Below are positions 37,301-49,030 of a stretch of 64,000 nt of DNA, in pieces. The position numbers were made by a program, and so were the translations under genes. The first letter of the stretch is position 1; every line of letters begins with the position of its first letter. A model generated the notes under the pieces. The model saw nothing but the letters and a program-made list of their open reading frames with translations. It was not told where the DNA came from and did no database searches. Source of the DNA: Mycteria americana (Eukaryota > Chordata > Aves > Ciconiiformes > Ciconiidae); the NCBI RefSeq assembly GCF_035582795.1, contig NC_134367.1, forward strand, positions 85,419,062 to 85,483,061, given 5' to 3'.

Positions 37301-40300
37301 ACACATAATGTTTCCACATGAAGTGGAATTTTGATGCCCATACTCTGCATTTTCAGCCAGACATGTTTGATGATCATGATGATGATGTTGTTGTTGTCCC
37401 TGGACCTACAGTCATAAAGAATAAAGATGGTCCTTATTAAACATTTACCCTGCTGGGGGTGGAATACTATTTGGCTTTAAGTTTCAACAGTCTTATAAAA
37501 CCAGAAAAAGAGGAAAATCATTATTTAGGGGTTTTTTCTTGCAAACGTAAGGATGAATTATTTGATTCAGATCAATTTCTTGAGTGAGATAAGGAAATAT
37601 GTCTTCTTTCTGTTTTCTGATGATTCATAAAGATAATAGCTGTTCTTTAATGAGATCTTACCACTAAACAAACAGCAAATGGAAATGTACCAGCACTACA
37701 AACATAGTCACCACCACAGAGAGTTCTTGTGTGTAAAAACATGTAGAATATAACCTCTTTTAAGCTCGTGTTAATGGCTGGTCAGTACCTGACCCAGGGG
37801 AATTATGCAAATGGTTTGATGATGAGGACCTTGTTAATCATGCAGAGTGAAATTTGTCTGTTTGCACAAGGTTCACAAAGGGCTTATGCAACCCTTGTAC
37901 CCCATTTTGAGGGCTGAAGTGAAGCTCGAAAGGTAAATAGAGTTTGTGCTGTACTGGAGAATGTTGTGCTTTTCAGTAGACTCCCAGGGCAGTTGATAAA
38001 AACACTTTGAAACAGGTTATTTCAGTGCTTCACAAAACTCCCGTGTAGTAGAGATAAGTAGGATGAGCGAGCCTAATTCACAAAGGGGCAGAATAAAAGG
38101 TAAATATTTGTGTAGTACATATTTCAGCAATTATCATTGTAAGTGTGATGAGAAAAGCAAAGCAAAATGGGATTAATTGATTTGCAACAGTCGCCTTCAG
38201 CCTACTTTGATGTATTGATTTGGTTAATATTCCCTGGTCAGCTTTCTGAAAGAACATGACTCTTGCTTCAAAAATAGTGTAATGTTTGTTTAAAAAACAA
38301 TTGCTACACTAATATCTGATCTCTGCAAGGATTATTTTTCTTCAGTCTCTGCCAATTTAATATTTTGGGTTTTTAATCCGGCATTTCCCAGTGACTGATC
38401 ATGATATGGAGTTACATTTTGTATGCTAGGCACCTATAATTTATGTTTTGCTAATTTATAGTCTTGCTATTTAAATTTGTATTTGGGTGGAAGACCAGTG
38501 TTTCACAGTCTTTGTCTTAGATGAGGAATACCTAACAGATCAAGTTACATTGGAAATTGCATCTGTGAACATCAAGACCCTTACATCAGATTCTGGCCTA
38601 ATCCAACAGGTAAGAACAATGATACCTGAATGCGAACTAAGTTATTGCTATTGATTAAATAAGTATGTTAACAAAGAAATATTTTTTTCAGACTGTATTC
38701 GGAGAACACAGAATTAATCATTAAAACAGACCAGAAATAGGCTCTCTTTTCAAGAGTTCAATGAAGTGAGCTTTTGTGGAGAAGAGCAAAAGAAAAGTTA
38801 TTCAGTCATTAATGTGTACTTTGTAGTTTAAATAGGTTTTGATTAGTGTGTAGATGCTCTGAAGAAGAGCTGACAGAGTTAAGGCTTTGTCATGCATGGT
38901 CTCCCTCTTTCCTGCTGAAAATAGAGCCAGGGCAGAGAATAAGTGAAGAAGTAAGGAATCCTAGGTTTTGGACTTCTTGTGTTTTGCCCTTAGGGAGGCA
39001 TTTGACTGTTCTGCTTTGACTTTGGGACACTGCTCTTCCCCTAGTGGAAACACTCTCCACTGTGTGTGAAATCTTACGTTGCCATATAGTGGGCAAAGCT
39101 GAGTGACCCCCATGCTCCATGGTTACCATCTTTCAAGTGAATGTTGTTTGCTGAATTTCAAATTGATTCTCTTTGGGTTGAGCAGAAAACTTGGAGAAGA
39201 GAAATGAATGAGCATTTTCCAGCGAGACAAAGAATTAAAAGGTGTTCCTTATGCCAGAGTCCCAGCTGAATTTCATTGGAAACAAACATGGGTTTGGTAT
39301 GCATTTCACAGATGATGGAGGTAATGGTCTCATTCCCATCATCAAGAAGAGAGCATTTATTGCCAGCTTAGAATCACTATAAAGATATTTCTGTGTATTA
39401 GGGTGTTAATGGTTCTACAGAGATTAAAAACTTTCTGCTTATCTTCAGACTGTGCATAGGTTTATGGCTTTGATTAGACCTGCAGAGGTTGATTGGATTT
39501 TAGCTGTGGGCAAAAAATATTCTTGCTTAATACCTTCATTTCATGGGCAGTAGCACTACATTGTCTTATTGCAATTACATTACAAGAAAATGATCTTGAA
39601 TAAACCTGAGTGCATCTGACTTGATAAAAGTGGATAATAACTGATGAGTAAAAATACAAATTTTGAAAACAGATGTATGGCACAGGTAAGTATCCCTGTT
39701 TTTCTTCGTACTTTTTGCAGTAATAGCTACTCTTGTTATTTTTTTATCACAAGACATGAGTATAATGACACCTCTTAAGGGCATTTAAGTATTAGCTTTC
39801 ACAATACTGTTTGAACTTTCATGAATTCATAAAGTTTGGGAAATGTTACTGAAGCTCAGGACAGCAACATAGCTATTGCAAACTAAGTGAACAGTATCCA
39901 CTTTTTTTTTTCTTTCATTTTTATTTGCTTGTTTGTGTCTTTTGAAACAGATCTCTGGGCAAGCTCAGCTGTGATGGGCAGCTCCTCATTCTCCCAATGA
40001 GTTACCCTTCTGGGGATTTGCTCCTCAGGGCTCAGTAATAATGTTCTACATTTTTAAGGAATTTATGGAAATGGAGACAATTACTATAATCAGGATCTCC
40101 AGATTTCATTTTTCTTAAACTTTGGGTGCTCGCATGTTGCCATGAAGGCCAAGTTCATGTTTAAAAAGCTCTGTCCAGAGAAAGCTTACGTGGTGCCAGT
40201 GGAAAAGTAAACTACTAGAAGATAATGGCAAGGATTACTCTGTTGCAAGTGGCGTGTGCAGTGTTAGATGTCTCTTGAGCAGAAAGCAGATGTTTTGTGC

Positions 40301-43300
40301 GGTGAATTGATGTTGCATGTGTGATCTTGCAGCTTTCAGGGAATAAAGAAATGCTGAAAACAGCATGCGACTTTTTCCTTTCCTAACAAAGTCTTTAAAT
40401 ATTTTGGACATGGTTTACCTTCTTTATAATTGGACTGTGAATGTATGCATGTTCACCACATCAACTGAAACTTCCTATATTCTATTGTTAGTGGATTTCT
40501 TAGTAAAGAAAGTGTAGCAGGTAGCAATAGAGTATCTTACTACACTATGTTGTTACCTAGTTGACTTGTGTTTGCATGCATAGCCAGCAAAATGTTAAGA
40601 AACCTGTGATAGTTGGAAGAATGATGCAATACAGAAAACCAACAATACTTTATTGCAGCTATCTAAGGGGAAAATCCCCTTCTGCTTTCATCTTTAAATC
40701 CTCAACAGAAGAAAGCTCTTTCACCTGGCTTCACACCCGTGTAGTTAAAGTACAGGCAGCTGCATTTTCCCGCAGTTCTAGGATCAAGGTGCTGTCCTTC
40801 CAGTTTTTAGATGTTGCTGTCTAAATAGTAGAATTGAAATGTTACGTGTGTTGCAGTCTTAAGCTGCTAAGTAATTTCATTACGTTTAATTAGCAGGCAA
40901 AAAGCCACTGAGGGAATGTTTACTTCAAACAGGAGGAGGGTTAGACGTGAACCAGCAGAAATGTTCAAGTCCACCTGTTGTCTAGAAAAGCTTCCTATGT
41001 ACGTAAAGAAATCTGTAAAAAAAACTCCTCTACTTTTCCTAGATCAATGAAACAATCCCTTACTGCTGCATGTTACAGGCAAAATTCTCATTTTTTTAAT
41101 TACAAAGCATTTAAAAAATCTTTTTAATCAAGCCATATGAATTGTTGAACAGCTGTTGAGGGATTAAGAACAAATTATTCAGAAGATGTAACCCCATATC
41201 ATTATTAAAGATGACATTATTCAGTGGATACAACCAACAGGGCAGTTTTGTGAGCCAAAGCATGAAAATGCTGCCTGAAAAAACCGCAGATTGTCAGTAA
41301 TTCCTCAAAACCAGATATATTCCCTATCTGACTTTACAAGTAGCTCGGGATTCTTCTACGTAATTTCCTGCCACTTGTAAATTAGCCAAATAGTTATTCT
41401 GGTGTTCAAATACATTGTTTTGATTTATATTTGTTTTCTGCTTTGTAGCCAGAAGACAAAGACACGCAAAACCATAGTGATGAATCACTTTCAGGTAATA
41501 TGTCAGCTTTACTGTTCTACATATTTTATTCCTAGATTTTCTTTGAAAGTACTTTATTAAAAACTGCTATTTGTTGTAACCAAGAACTGCCTGGGTAGTC
41601 AGTGCTTGTGGAGCTCATTTCATTACCAGTGTCATTTACAGCTTCCTCTTTGTTCTAAAGGTGATGGTGATCAATAATGCAGACCACACAAAATGCATAA
41701 GTTGGGCTTTCCAAACACATCTAGTACACCCACCTTTGGAAGAAATCTGTGAACAGCTACCTGGAGAGAGCGGAAGCTGGCAGTGGGCGGTGGGGACTTA
41801 TCCCATAATTGTAGGAGCTCAGTGGGGGGGTGGGATCTGTGTACAGCCTGTTAATCTAACAGTGAACAACTGAGAATTTCCTGTTAGTAAAGAAGCTTGT
41901 CCTATCACGTAGCATTAGGACCATGCAATTAGGTGCGTACGCCATCATTTGCTCATCAGTGTCTAGCACAGGGCATCTTAGAAAAGTAGGATTCTTTATA
42001 ATCCTTTTGATAGTCTGCACACAGTATAGCACAAGAAGCAGGTTGGTTTCATTTTGTTTACCTATAACTGTGCCCTGTGTTTTCTTTACCCATTCTTCCC
42101 TGCTTCTGTTGGAGGATAAAACTTACTCTGGCATCCTTGCAAAGCAAAGTAAGATGAAATTCAGACAGGGTGCTCTCCTGCCCTTTGAGCTCAGCCAGAA
42201 TTTTGATTGGATTACATTCATTTTGCCTTGTTTGTGTAACTAAATCTTGGTATGAGTGAAGCAAGCAAATTTTGTCTCGCTTCAGCAAGAGTTTAGAGTG
42301 CACAAGAAGAACAGAATAGTTCACATATGTATTTCTGTAGAGAACAGCTGCAAGGCCTGTGGAATACCTGTGAGCAAAGATGTCACCAGAACATGTTTCC
42401 CCTTAACAGGGAATCTAAGCATTTGTATGAAGTTACATGTCTGCAGCAGTGTTGTTGCTGCACGTCCTAACTTGTTGAAACCTTCAGAAGTTGTCTTTGG
42501 CCTGCTAAAAAAGCAAGCCAATGAGCAACACTACAAAAATAACAATAGCCTGTTCTTCTCTTAAAAACAAAAAACAAAGTGCATGCAGAAGCTACATTCA
42601 GCTGAGTTGCTTTTATCAGCACTAATATTCAGAATACAAAAATCACAATTTAACAGTCTTTCTGGAATTTTCACACAATCTGACAATAATTACTGCAAAT
42701 AAAAAAAAACCCTAAACAAAAAACCCTTAACAGATGCTGTTGTCTGTATGAGTAGGTGGCACTGGGTACCACATTTGCCCTTTGCCAGAGATACAGTTCA
42801 GGTCTCTTAGACCAGCACTGATCCGGCACTTGTAAATTGTGTGTCACTGTTTTCTGTTGTTGTTTTTAATCACTCTTTTGATTAATATCAGTTTTCTTAT
42901 TGTAGTGTCCCTTTTTCAGAGTTTTATCCCAAGTAAGACCAGTTACTTCCCTATTTCAAGCTGTACAATGAGGCTGGAGGGCAGAAGCTTTAGAAAGTGT
43001 TTCCAGGCTGCATCCATTATCTACTACTCTTTGGACATACCAAATTCTCCCTGCCTTCAAAAAGGAGCAGGGAGAGTTAAGGTCGTTTCTGCAGCCAAAA
43101 TGCTCAAACAATGCCCTACACCACTACAATGTTAAAGGTCTTAGTATTAGTATTTAACTAGAAGTATGACTAGAACTGGTTTCTACATGCTTTTACGGGT
43201 TATTAATATATAATATAGTCTGATAGCACCACATTGTTCACAATGCTGGGAAGATATTGACTGTTGTGTGTGGGAGACCTCTAAATGGTAACTTTTGGTA

Positions 43301-44403
43301 TTTGATGCAGATTTTAGAACATATCACCACCTACTTCCAGCAACTTGGTATTTTTATTTTTCTCACACATGGAGGAGTATGGACTTTATTCCTTTCCATA
43401 ATGTACATTTAAAATAGGCTTGCTTGGTAGAACAGGGACAGCTTTTATTGTAAGAGCCCTTACAAAGCAAAGGAACGTTTCCACTTTTTCATTGTGTTAA
43501 AGTACTAGATGTTAGCTGTGTTTGCAGCTGTCAGCAGAGATTCTCCTGGTGCAAATATTTCATGTTGTTATGAAGGCAGCAGCTCAGAAGTGCAAAACCT
43601 TTTCCTTCATCCTACGACATGTGTACAAGATGCATATAATGCGCACACAATCCTGTTGGTAATGTAAGCAGGGGTTATGGCAGATTCAAGGAAGCAACGT
43701 AGTTCCCAAAAACAAAAAAGGGGAGTATCCCAGCTCACACGCTGGATTGAATTGCATGCCTTTTCTATAAAAGTATAAATATGGTGCTTTCAAAATTACT
43801 GTCCTTTTGATTATAGCCACTGAGCATAGTGAAGAGAGGAGTCTTAGAAAGTTAGTTTCACGAGTACTTCATAAGGAAAGGCATTACATGACACTATTCT
43901 GACTTTTTCAGAAACTATTCACAGGAACTTAATACTCTTCAACCCTTTATGCTTTTAACTTTTTGTTCCTGGTGAAACCACACCAATAGATCCTAACTTC
44001 TCCCCGTGTAATGGTTTTCACTGCAGATCTCAAGAAAACCTGCAAGGAAAATGGCACCTGCTCCTTGTGCTTATTCCGTGCACCGACCATCAGTGACATG
44101 CTCAATGATGAGGACTTGTTGTACACAGTGAGGCTAAAGCTGGATCCCTGCCACCCAACAGTGAAAAACTGGAGAAATTTAGCAAGCAAGTGGGGCATGA
44201 CTTATGATGAATTGTGTTTCCTTGAACAGAAGCCCCAAAGTCCCACCTTGGAGTTCTTGCTACGGAATAGTGACAGGACTGTGGAGCAGCTGATTGATCT
44301 CTGTAAATTTTATAAGAGAATTGATGTTGTGAAAGTGCTGCTGAAATGGGTGGAGGAGGAATGGCCCAAGAGAGGGAACAGAACTTACCAGAATGACTTC
44401 TAG
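28321..44403 (+). CDS. EDARADD: EDARADD (EDAR-associated death domain adaptor), complete
   Basis: EDARADD is a cytoplasmic adaptor that binds the death domain of EDAR and recruits TRAF/TAB2/TAK1 to activate NF-kB. It acts in hair, feather, tooth and gland placodes. Six exons (31, 62, 40, 89, 46 and 377 bp) join in frame to 214 residues plus stop. The start [10 protein letters not shown] resembles human isoform B (MASPDDPLRA). Residues 12-31 ([20 protein letters not shown]) and 33-44 ([12 protein letters not shown]) match human; PVQDT is the PxQxT TRAF-binding motif. Residues 45-89 are poorly conserved. The C-terminal death domain spans about 119-205 ([53 protein letters not shown]). It is the expected length (human 205-215). 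All introns are GT-AG. An alternative upstream first exon was not found. Confidence 0.96.
29397..29437. repeat. (TG/TA)n simple repeat
   Basis: Alternating purine-pyrimidine stretch (GTGTATGTGTATACACATAT and on) in EDARADD intron 1. Confidence 0.75.
31946..32838 (-). mobile_element. CR1 LINE with intact C-terminal RT frame
   Basis: Minus-strand, 5'-truncated CR1 of about 890 bp, the longest in the window. Its 3' end (CACAGAATCGTATAGGTTGG on plus) is at 31946 and the truncation point near 32838. The minus strand keeps an open frame from the end of the window copy down to 32008 that covers the reverse-transcriptase F-A-D-D catalytic motif (near 32815-32826), the [12 protein letters not shown] block and the C-terminal [13 protein letters not shown] region. 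The lack of stops suggests a fairly young insertion, but the endonuclease and most of the RT are missing, so it cannot move itself. Confidence 0.95.
32833..32873. repeat. 17-bp direct repeat at CR1 truncation junction
   Basis: GAGGGTAAAGTTGAAAA occurs at 32833-32849 and again at 32857-32873. The first copy starts inside the CR1 and continues into the flank. It probably arose by local duplication at the 5' junction during insertion. Confidence 0.75.
33738..33799 (+). CDS. EDARADD: EDARADD coding exon 2, with CAG-TAG tandem acceptor
   Basis: It encodes (V)[16 protein letters not shown] then SLTM and ends in phase 0 at ATG|GTATGT. The acceptor reads TTTCCAGTAG. Use of the first AG (exon from 33738) inserts a valine, and use of the second AG (exon from 33741) gives proline directly followed by aspartate, as in human. 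Both keep the frame. Confidence 0.93.
33800..35510 (+). other. EDARADD intron 2
   Basis: 1.7 kb of AT-rich non-coding DNA. No repeat family or RNA gene was recognised. Confidence 0.8.
35511..35550 (+). CDS. EDARADD: EDARADD coding exon 3 (TRAF-binding motif)
   Basis: 40 bp, [13 protein letters not shown] plus one base. The acceptor is TTGTGACAG| and the donor AAAG|GTAAGT. It aligns with human SDKYPIQDTELPK and keeps the PxQxT motif proposed to bind TRAFs. Confidence 0.93.
35551..38520 (+). other. EDARADD intron 3
   Basis: 3.0 kb. It contains a GATGAT/GTTGTT trinucleotide tract near 37369-37397 inside a short acidic reading frame (see findings). The rest is not recognised. Confidence 0.75.
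38521..38609 (+). CDS. EDARADD: EDARADD coding exon 4
   Basis: 89 bp, [16 protein letters not shown] then [14 protein letters not shown]. The acceptor is TTGTCTTAG| and the donor CAG|GTAAGA. Only the EE and TL positions resemble the human linker (AEECDTITLNC). It is assigned by phase, position and splice sites. Confidence 0.85.
38610..41448 (+). other. EDARADD intron 4
   Basis: 2.8 kb of non-coding sequence with no recognised element. Confidence 0.75.
41449..41494 (+). CDS. EDARADD: EDARADD coding exon 5
   Basis: 46 bp, [15 protein letters not shown] plus one base. The acceptor is TTTGTAG| and the donor TCAG|GTAATA. It is an acidic, polar linker with little similarity to human. Phase 0 in and phase 1 out fit exons 4 and 6 exactly. 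Confidence 0.82.
41495..44026 (+). other. EDARADD intron 5
   Basis: 2.5 kb of non-coding sequence. A short G-run lies at 41823-41831. No element was recognised. Confidence 0.75.
44027..44403 (+). CDS. EDARADD: EDARADD coding exon 6 (death domain, stop)
   Basis: It runs from the CTGCAG| acceptor to TAG at 44401-44403 and encodes residues 90-214. It starts [15 protein letters not shown] and then the death domain, ending [15 protein letters not shown]. It is by far the most conserved exon: long identical blocks with human include [24 protein letters not shown] and [11 protein letters not shown]. Confidence 0.98.
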
Positions 44404-46880
44404 GCCAAAGAAAGTTGTTAGTCCATACGTGTTAAACGCTGGGACTAGCTGCCACTAATACATGGGAAGTTTCCCTTGCAAGAGAGAGAGAGCTTGTACT
44501 GATGGTTTGTATACTGTGTAAGCTTTATGTACTGTATACACACATATATATGTTCTGTCCCCTCAGGGTTGCCAAGATAACCTTCCAAAAACATGGAATA
44601 ATGCAGGTTGTGTTCCTGAGTCTACAAATGCCTTCAGTTTCTTTGCTGCTGTTCGTAGGCTTCCTAAGCAGAAGAGGAATGAAAAAGCCACTGGTTTTAT
44701 TGCAGCAGTTGTGCGCCATGTCAGTTGTGTGCTGTTGCTATTGGGAAAGCCACAATTAGAGGGCAAGTTTCTTGGCCTTTCCGGGAGCCCTTCCACAATT
44801 TTATATGTTTTACCTAGTAGAAGGTGAGGGGGTTATTTTTTTTCTTACTTTTTTTTAAAATTTTTTTTTAAGCTTTATGACACCGTTTTTGGCACAGAAC
44901 ACCTCAGTGTTCCAAGCAGCAGTTTGGATATGCATGTTACAATTAATTCAATGTTTCAACATCACATTCAGGCAAATTAAGCTTTAAATCTCTTTTATAA
45001 GCAAGAATAGATGTTAAACAAAACAATTATTTGCATACTTCTGCATCATAGGGCATATATTTGCTATAGAAGAAATCATGCAATTCAGACAGACTTTCTA
45101 GCCCATAACCACTAGGGACCAAAAAACCCAATTAAAATGCTTTATACTTAAAATTACTTTCCAAAGTTTTGAAGACAACATACCCTCTGAGTGCACTTAC
45201 CTGTTTATCTCAGATGCCTCTTGCTTTACAGTGTGAGGTGATGGCTAATGCCTCACTCACAGTATATCCTTAGTATTGAGTATAACTTCCCTTTTCACAG
45301 GCTGTGGTTTTCTTTACAGTCCTGTGGGTTGACCTACTTTCTGTCCCACACCAAAGTAGTTACACACTTGTGTGAAACTAGCACAAGTTTATGTATTGAT
45401 TAAAGCCACTCTAATGGGAAATTAACAGGTGAATTAATCTACAGTCCAGGTGGATGGTTATTAAAGCACTTATAGTGGTTTGGACTGATGTTTCTCAAAG
45501 AATTTTGATATTCTGATTACGCTGTTTACTTCGTAAATATTTTAGAAATTGGTCTTTTTCCTGCCATTCTTCTGTGTTCTAATGTTTTAAAAAAACTCCT
45601 GAAAAATCAGTTGTACAATAAGATGTATAAAGTACTTAAGCTATAGTGCCACACAAAAAAATGTTGTGACTTAAAAATATTTCTAGTTGTTACCCTTACT
45701 AAAAGCATCTCAGACAATACTAATATGTACATAGGTGTATATACCAGAGCACTGGTGAACAGTATGTCAAGATGTGGGGAAAAACTAGAATGGGGTACAG
45801 GTTGATGCACTGTTTACTTTTCTAAAGTAGAAATGACTAAGAATTAGTAGCAAAGCTGAGGGAAGTCTAATGCTGTATACTGAGTTTCTTACAGTTAGAG
45901 AATGAAAAGGGATCTCTAGTAATACTATACTATAGATACTGAACGATATGGTTACGGAGGAGCTAGAAGTAAAGACTAACATTTTCAATGTCAGGCACTA
46001 GTTCTGGCGTGACATAAATTAGCTTTATTTTAGTGACTTCAAGAAGCTGAAGATCTAGTTTCAAGGTGAAAAGACTGACCTAAGTTTGATGTTTGAATTT
46101 TTTCTTTTTTTTAAAAGCTTGTGGAAGACTGGAATTTTTAATAACTTTTTTTTTTAACCATTCTTCAAAAAAGCTGCTACTCTTCAGAACAGTAAGTTTT
46201 CTAGCCATATTTTAAAGAGGAAATTGTACTGCTGTATCTTGTTGGGGCTGCAGTTCAAATGTTTCATGTTCCTCTTCTAGGAACAGGGGTTTCCCGATAG
46301 ATGTCTGTCAACTCTAACTTTTGCAAATAATATTCTGTCTTTAGTTAGGAGATCTAGAATCAGCTTTGAGGACTACTGCTGTGGCTGGGCTGCCTGCTAT
46401 TTTCAATTCCTACAGAGGCATCCACTGCGTACGTGCAAATAGCTGATAATGCAGCTTGTCCAACATAATCCCTGTACCTTGGGCCTACTATATGCATGAT
46501 TTAGGATCATGTGCCTCTGTGTTAAGTTGTTCTGAGTGATGAGTGCTGGCATGTATGCCAACAGCTTTTCTCCCCCATAACATAGCACAGCTTTATGTGT
46601 GTGGTATTATAGTATGCTCTGCTTTGGTAGATCCAGTTGAGCAAGGAGCCCTCACCTAAGACTCACAACGGGAACGTGAAATGATGCAGCAGCATTTCTG
46701 AATCAAGATGTTCAACCGAAAGCTACTCCTTTTCCTGTTTCCTGGCTAAAACTTGTACAATTTTGAAGAAACACTCTTGTCTTGTGGAAGTGAGTTCTGA
46801 TCCCTTGAAGCTCTTGAAAAGTCAATGTCAGCTGCAAGGATTCATGTCTGATGGAAATAAAGCTGCTTCTGAGAGTTCAT
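44404..46880 (+). other. EDARADD: EDARADD 3'UTR (predicted)
   Basis: AT-rich sequence after the stop codon up to a canonical AATAAA at 46856-46861, followed by T/GT-rich sequence. I saw no earlier perfect AATAAA after the stop, so a 3'UTR of about 2.45 kb is predicted. It contains an (AG)n tract near 44482-44492 and T-rich tracts at 44837-44872. Confidence 0.6.
46856..46861 (+). terminator. Poly(A) signal AATAAA, likely EDARADD
   Basis: Canonical hexamer in GGAAATAAAGCTGC, followed within 40 bp by a TGTGGATTCTGT element suited to CstF binding. Confidence 0.6.
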
Positions 46881-47790
46881 ATGTGGATTCTGTATAAATT
46901 CAACACCGAAGGTTGAAAATGTTAGCCTTAAACTTCATCACACACTGGATTACTCATTAGTATACTTGAAATATTTTTTTCCTCTTTGTATGGCATGAAT
47001 TGAGATGTACATACTTCTTTTAGTTTTTTATCTATTTACAAGATATTGGGTCTGAGTATTCAGTTATTCTTATATCTTCTGTTATAATGTATACTATTTT
47101 TAGAAGAAATATAGATTGTCAATGTTTGACTTTATTGTATTTGTTTTTATTACAGCTAGGAAAACAGCTGTTTTCCTTCTCACCAGTCACCTTAGAACCA
47201 CTGAACTATCAACTAGTGCTGTGTAAAAAAACATCTTATAGACAAGATTCATGGCATCTTAAAGCATCTATCTTTGCAACAGATACTGCCATTCAAGGAA
47301 GGAAGATGCACTTTTTAAAATCTTTTCCATACGAAAAATTAGTTAATTTTGATAAGATGATGAACAAATATGTTTATCTAGAAACTTGCAGCAGAGTTAC
47401 TAACTACAGAGAGGTATGAAACCTACACTGGGTGAACTCTTTCTGAATTAATAACCAATCTGATAATGAAGGTTAGAGAATCACATGGACACTGAAAAGG
47501 CTCTACTAGACTATCAGTTTTGTTCCATTATATCTTTCTCCTATTCCCATATGAGACCTGCTTTCCCTTCAGGAATTTCCAGTTCTTTGGCTGCCATCTC
47601 TGTGCCTGCAGGGTAATCAGTGGCCCTTCCCACCCACTTCAGCATCTATAAAGATGTCCAAACCACTATATTCTTCCATTCCTGCAGCTTTACCTAAGAC
47701 ATTAGGTGAGCCTAATAACTGTTCTTCAACAGCAAAGGTACAGTCCTGTGCTCCAGGAGCCCCTAGTTTTGCTGTGAGGTCAACTATGGG
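46881..47790. other. Intergenic after EDARADD
   Basis: It holds a 110-codon plus-strand frame (47087-47419) in AT-rich sequence. It resembles no family I know and is probably chance. Nothing else was recognised. Confidence 0.5.
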
Positions 47791-48372
47791 TGTCGTGGTT
47801 TAACCCCGGCCAGCAACTAAGCACCACACAGCCGCTCGCTCACTCCCCTCTGGTGGGATGGGGGAGAGAATTGGAAGAGTAAAAGTGAGAAGACTCATAG
47901 GTTGAGATAAAGACAGTTTAATAGGTAAAGCAGAAGCCGTGCACGCCAGCAAAGTAAAACAAGGAATTTGTTCACTACTTCCCATGGGCAGGCAAGTGTT
48001 CAGCCATCTCCAGGAAAGCAGGGCTCCATCACGCATAACGGTTACTTGGGAAGACAAATGTCATTACTCTGAACACCCACCCCCCCCCTTCCTTCTTCTT
48101 CCCCCAGCTTTATAGACTGAGCATGATGTCATATGGTGTGGAATAGCCCTTTGGCAGTTGGGGTCAGCTGTCCCAGCTGTGTCCCCTCCCAGCTTCTTAG
48201 GCACCTGGCAGAGCATGGGAAGCTGAAAAGTCGTTGATTTAGTATAAGCACTACTTAATACAGAGATGTTTTAGTTGTTGTTATCAACACTGTTTTCAGC
48301 ACAAATCCAAAACATAGCCCCATACTAGCTACTGTGAAAAAAATTAACTCTATCCCAGCGAAAACCAGCACA
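47791..48372 (-). repeat. 3' LTR of the provirus
   Basis: 582 bp, a direct repeat of 49911-50482. An ATTAAA poly(A) signal lies on the element strand at 47927-47932, at the position expected before the R/U5 boundary. A C-rich run at about 48069-48080 matches the shorter C-run of the other LTR. Confidence 0.9.
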
Positions 48373-48390
48373 TTCTCCACCCCTTATTCC
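48373..48390 (-). other. Polypurine tract of the provirus
   Basis: Directly next to the 3' LTR. On the element strand it reads GGAATAAGGGGTGGAGAA, 16 of 18 purines, as expected for plus-strand priming. Confidence 0.75.
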
Positions 48391-48700
48391 ATACCATTTA
48401 CTTCATGCTTGGGTCCCACACTATCCAGTACATCATCATTAACCACCACCCTCTTCCTATCCTTTGATACAATACACGGATATCGTTCCTGTGGTCTGTG
48501 GACCATCCCTGTAAAATGTCCATAAAATGTCCACTGAGTTAATTTAGTCCATGACTTTGGGGTCCATCTGTTACGGTGGTCGCTCAGGACAGGAGAGATG
48601 GGGTGTTGCGTGGAGTTACTGGGCACCAAAGCCAGCTCAGGCCAGGTCACTGCTGCACTTGCACTGCTTCTTGTAAGGCTTGTCCTCCATTGGTCCAGGT

Positions 48701-49030
48701 GGTTCCTGCTATAGTAATTCCCATAACATGCAACTCAAATCATGGGTTACAACAACTTAAAGGTATTTCCATTACAATCTCCACCCCTGGTCCCTTTGGG
48801 CCAGGTTATAGGGTTTAACATTGCAATGAACTCCTCCCCTTGCTCCTAGCCTGGCTAGCAACAAGGGGTTCCTGCTATAGTAATTCCCATAACATGCCAC
48901 TCAAATCATGGGTTACAACAATGTAAAGGTATTTCCATGACAATCTCCACCCCGGCCCCTGTGGACCAGGCCATTGGGTTTAACATTGCAATGAACTCCT
49001 CCCCTTGCCCCTGCTCTGGCTTGGACTTAT
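48701..49030. repeat. 166-bp tandem duplication inside the provirus
   Basis: The unit starting GGTTCCTGCTATAGTAATTC at 48701 recurs at 48867 with a few substitutions and runs to about 49030. Both copies include a CATTGCAATGAACTCCTCCC block. Confidence 0.88.

Noticed and set aside
47087-47419. 110-codon frame between EDARADD and the provirus
   Set aside because: No recognisable family, AT-rich and no flanking gene signals. It cannot be excluded but is not supported.
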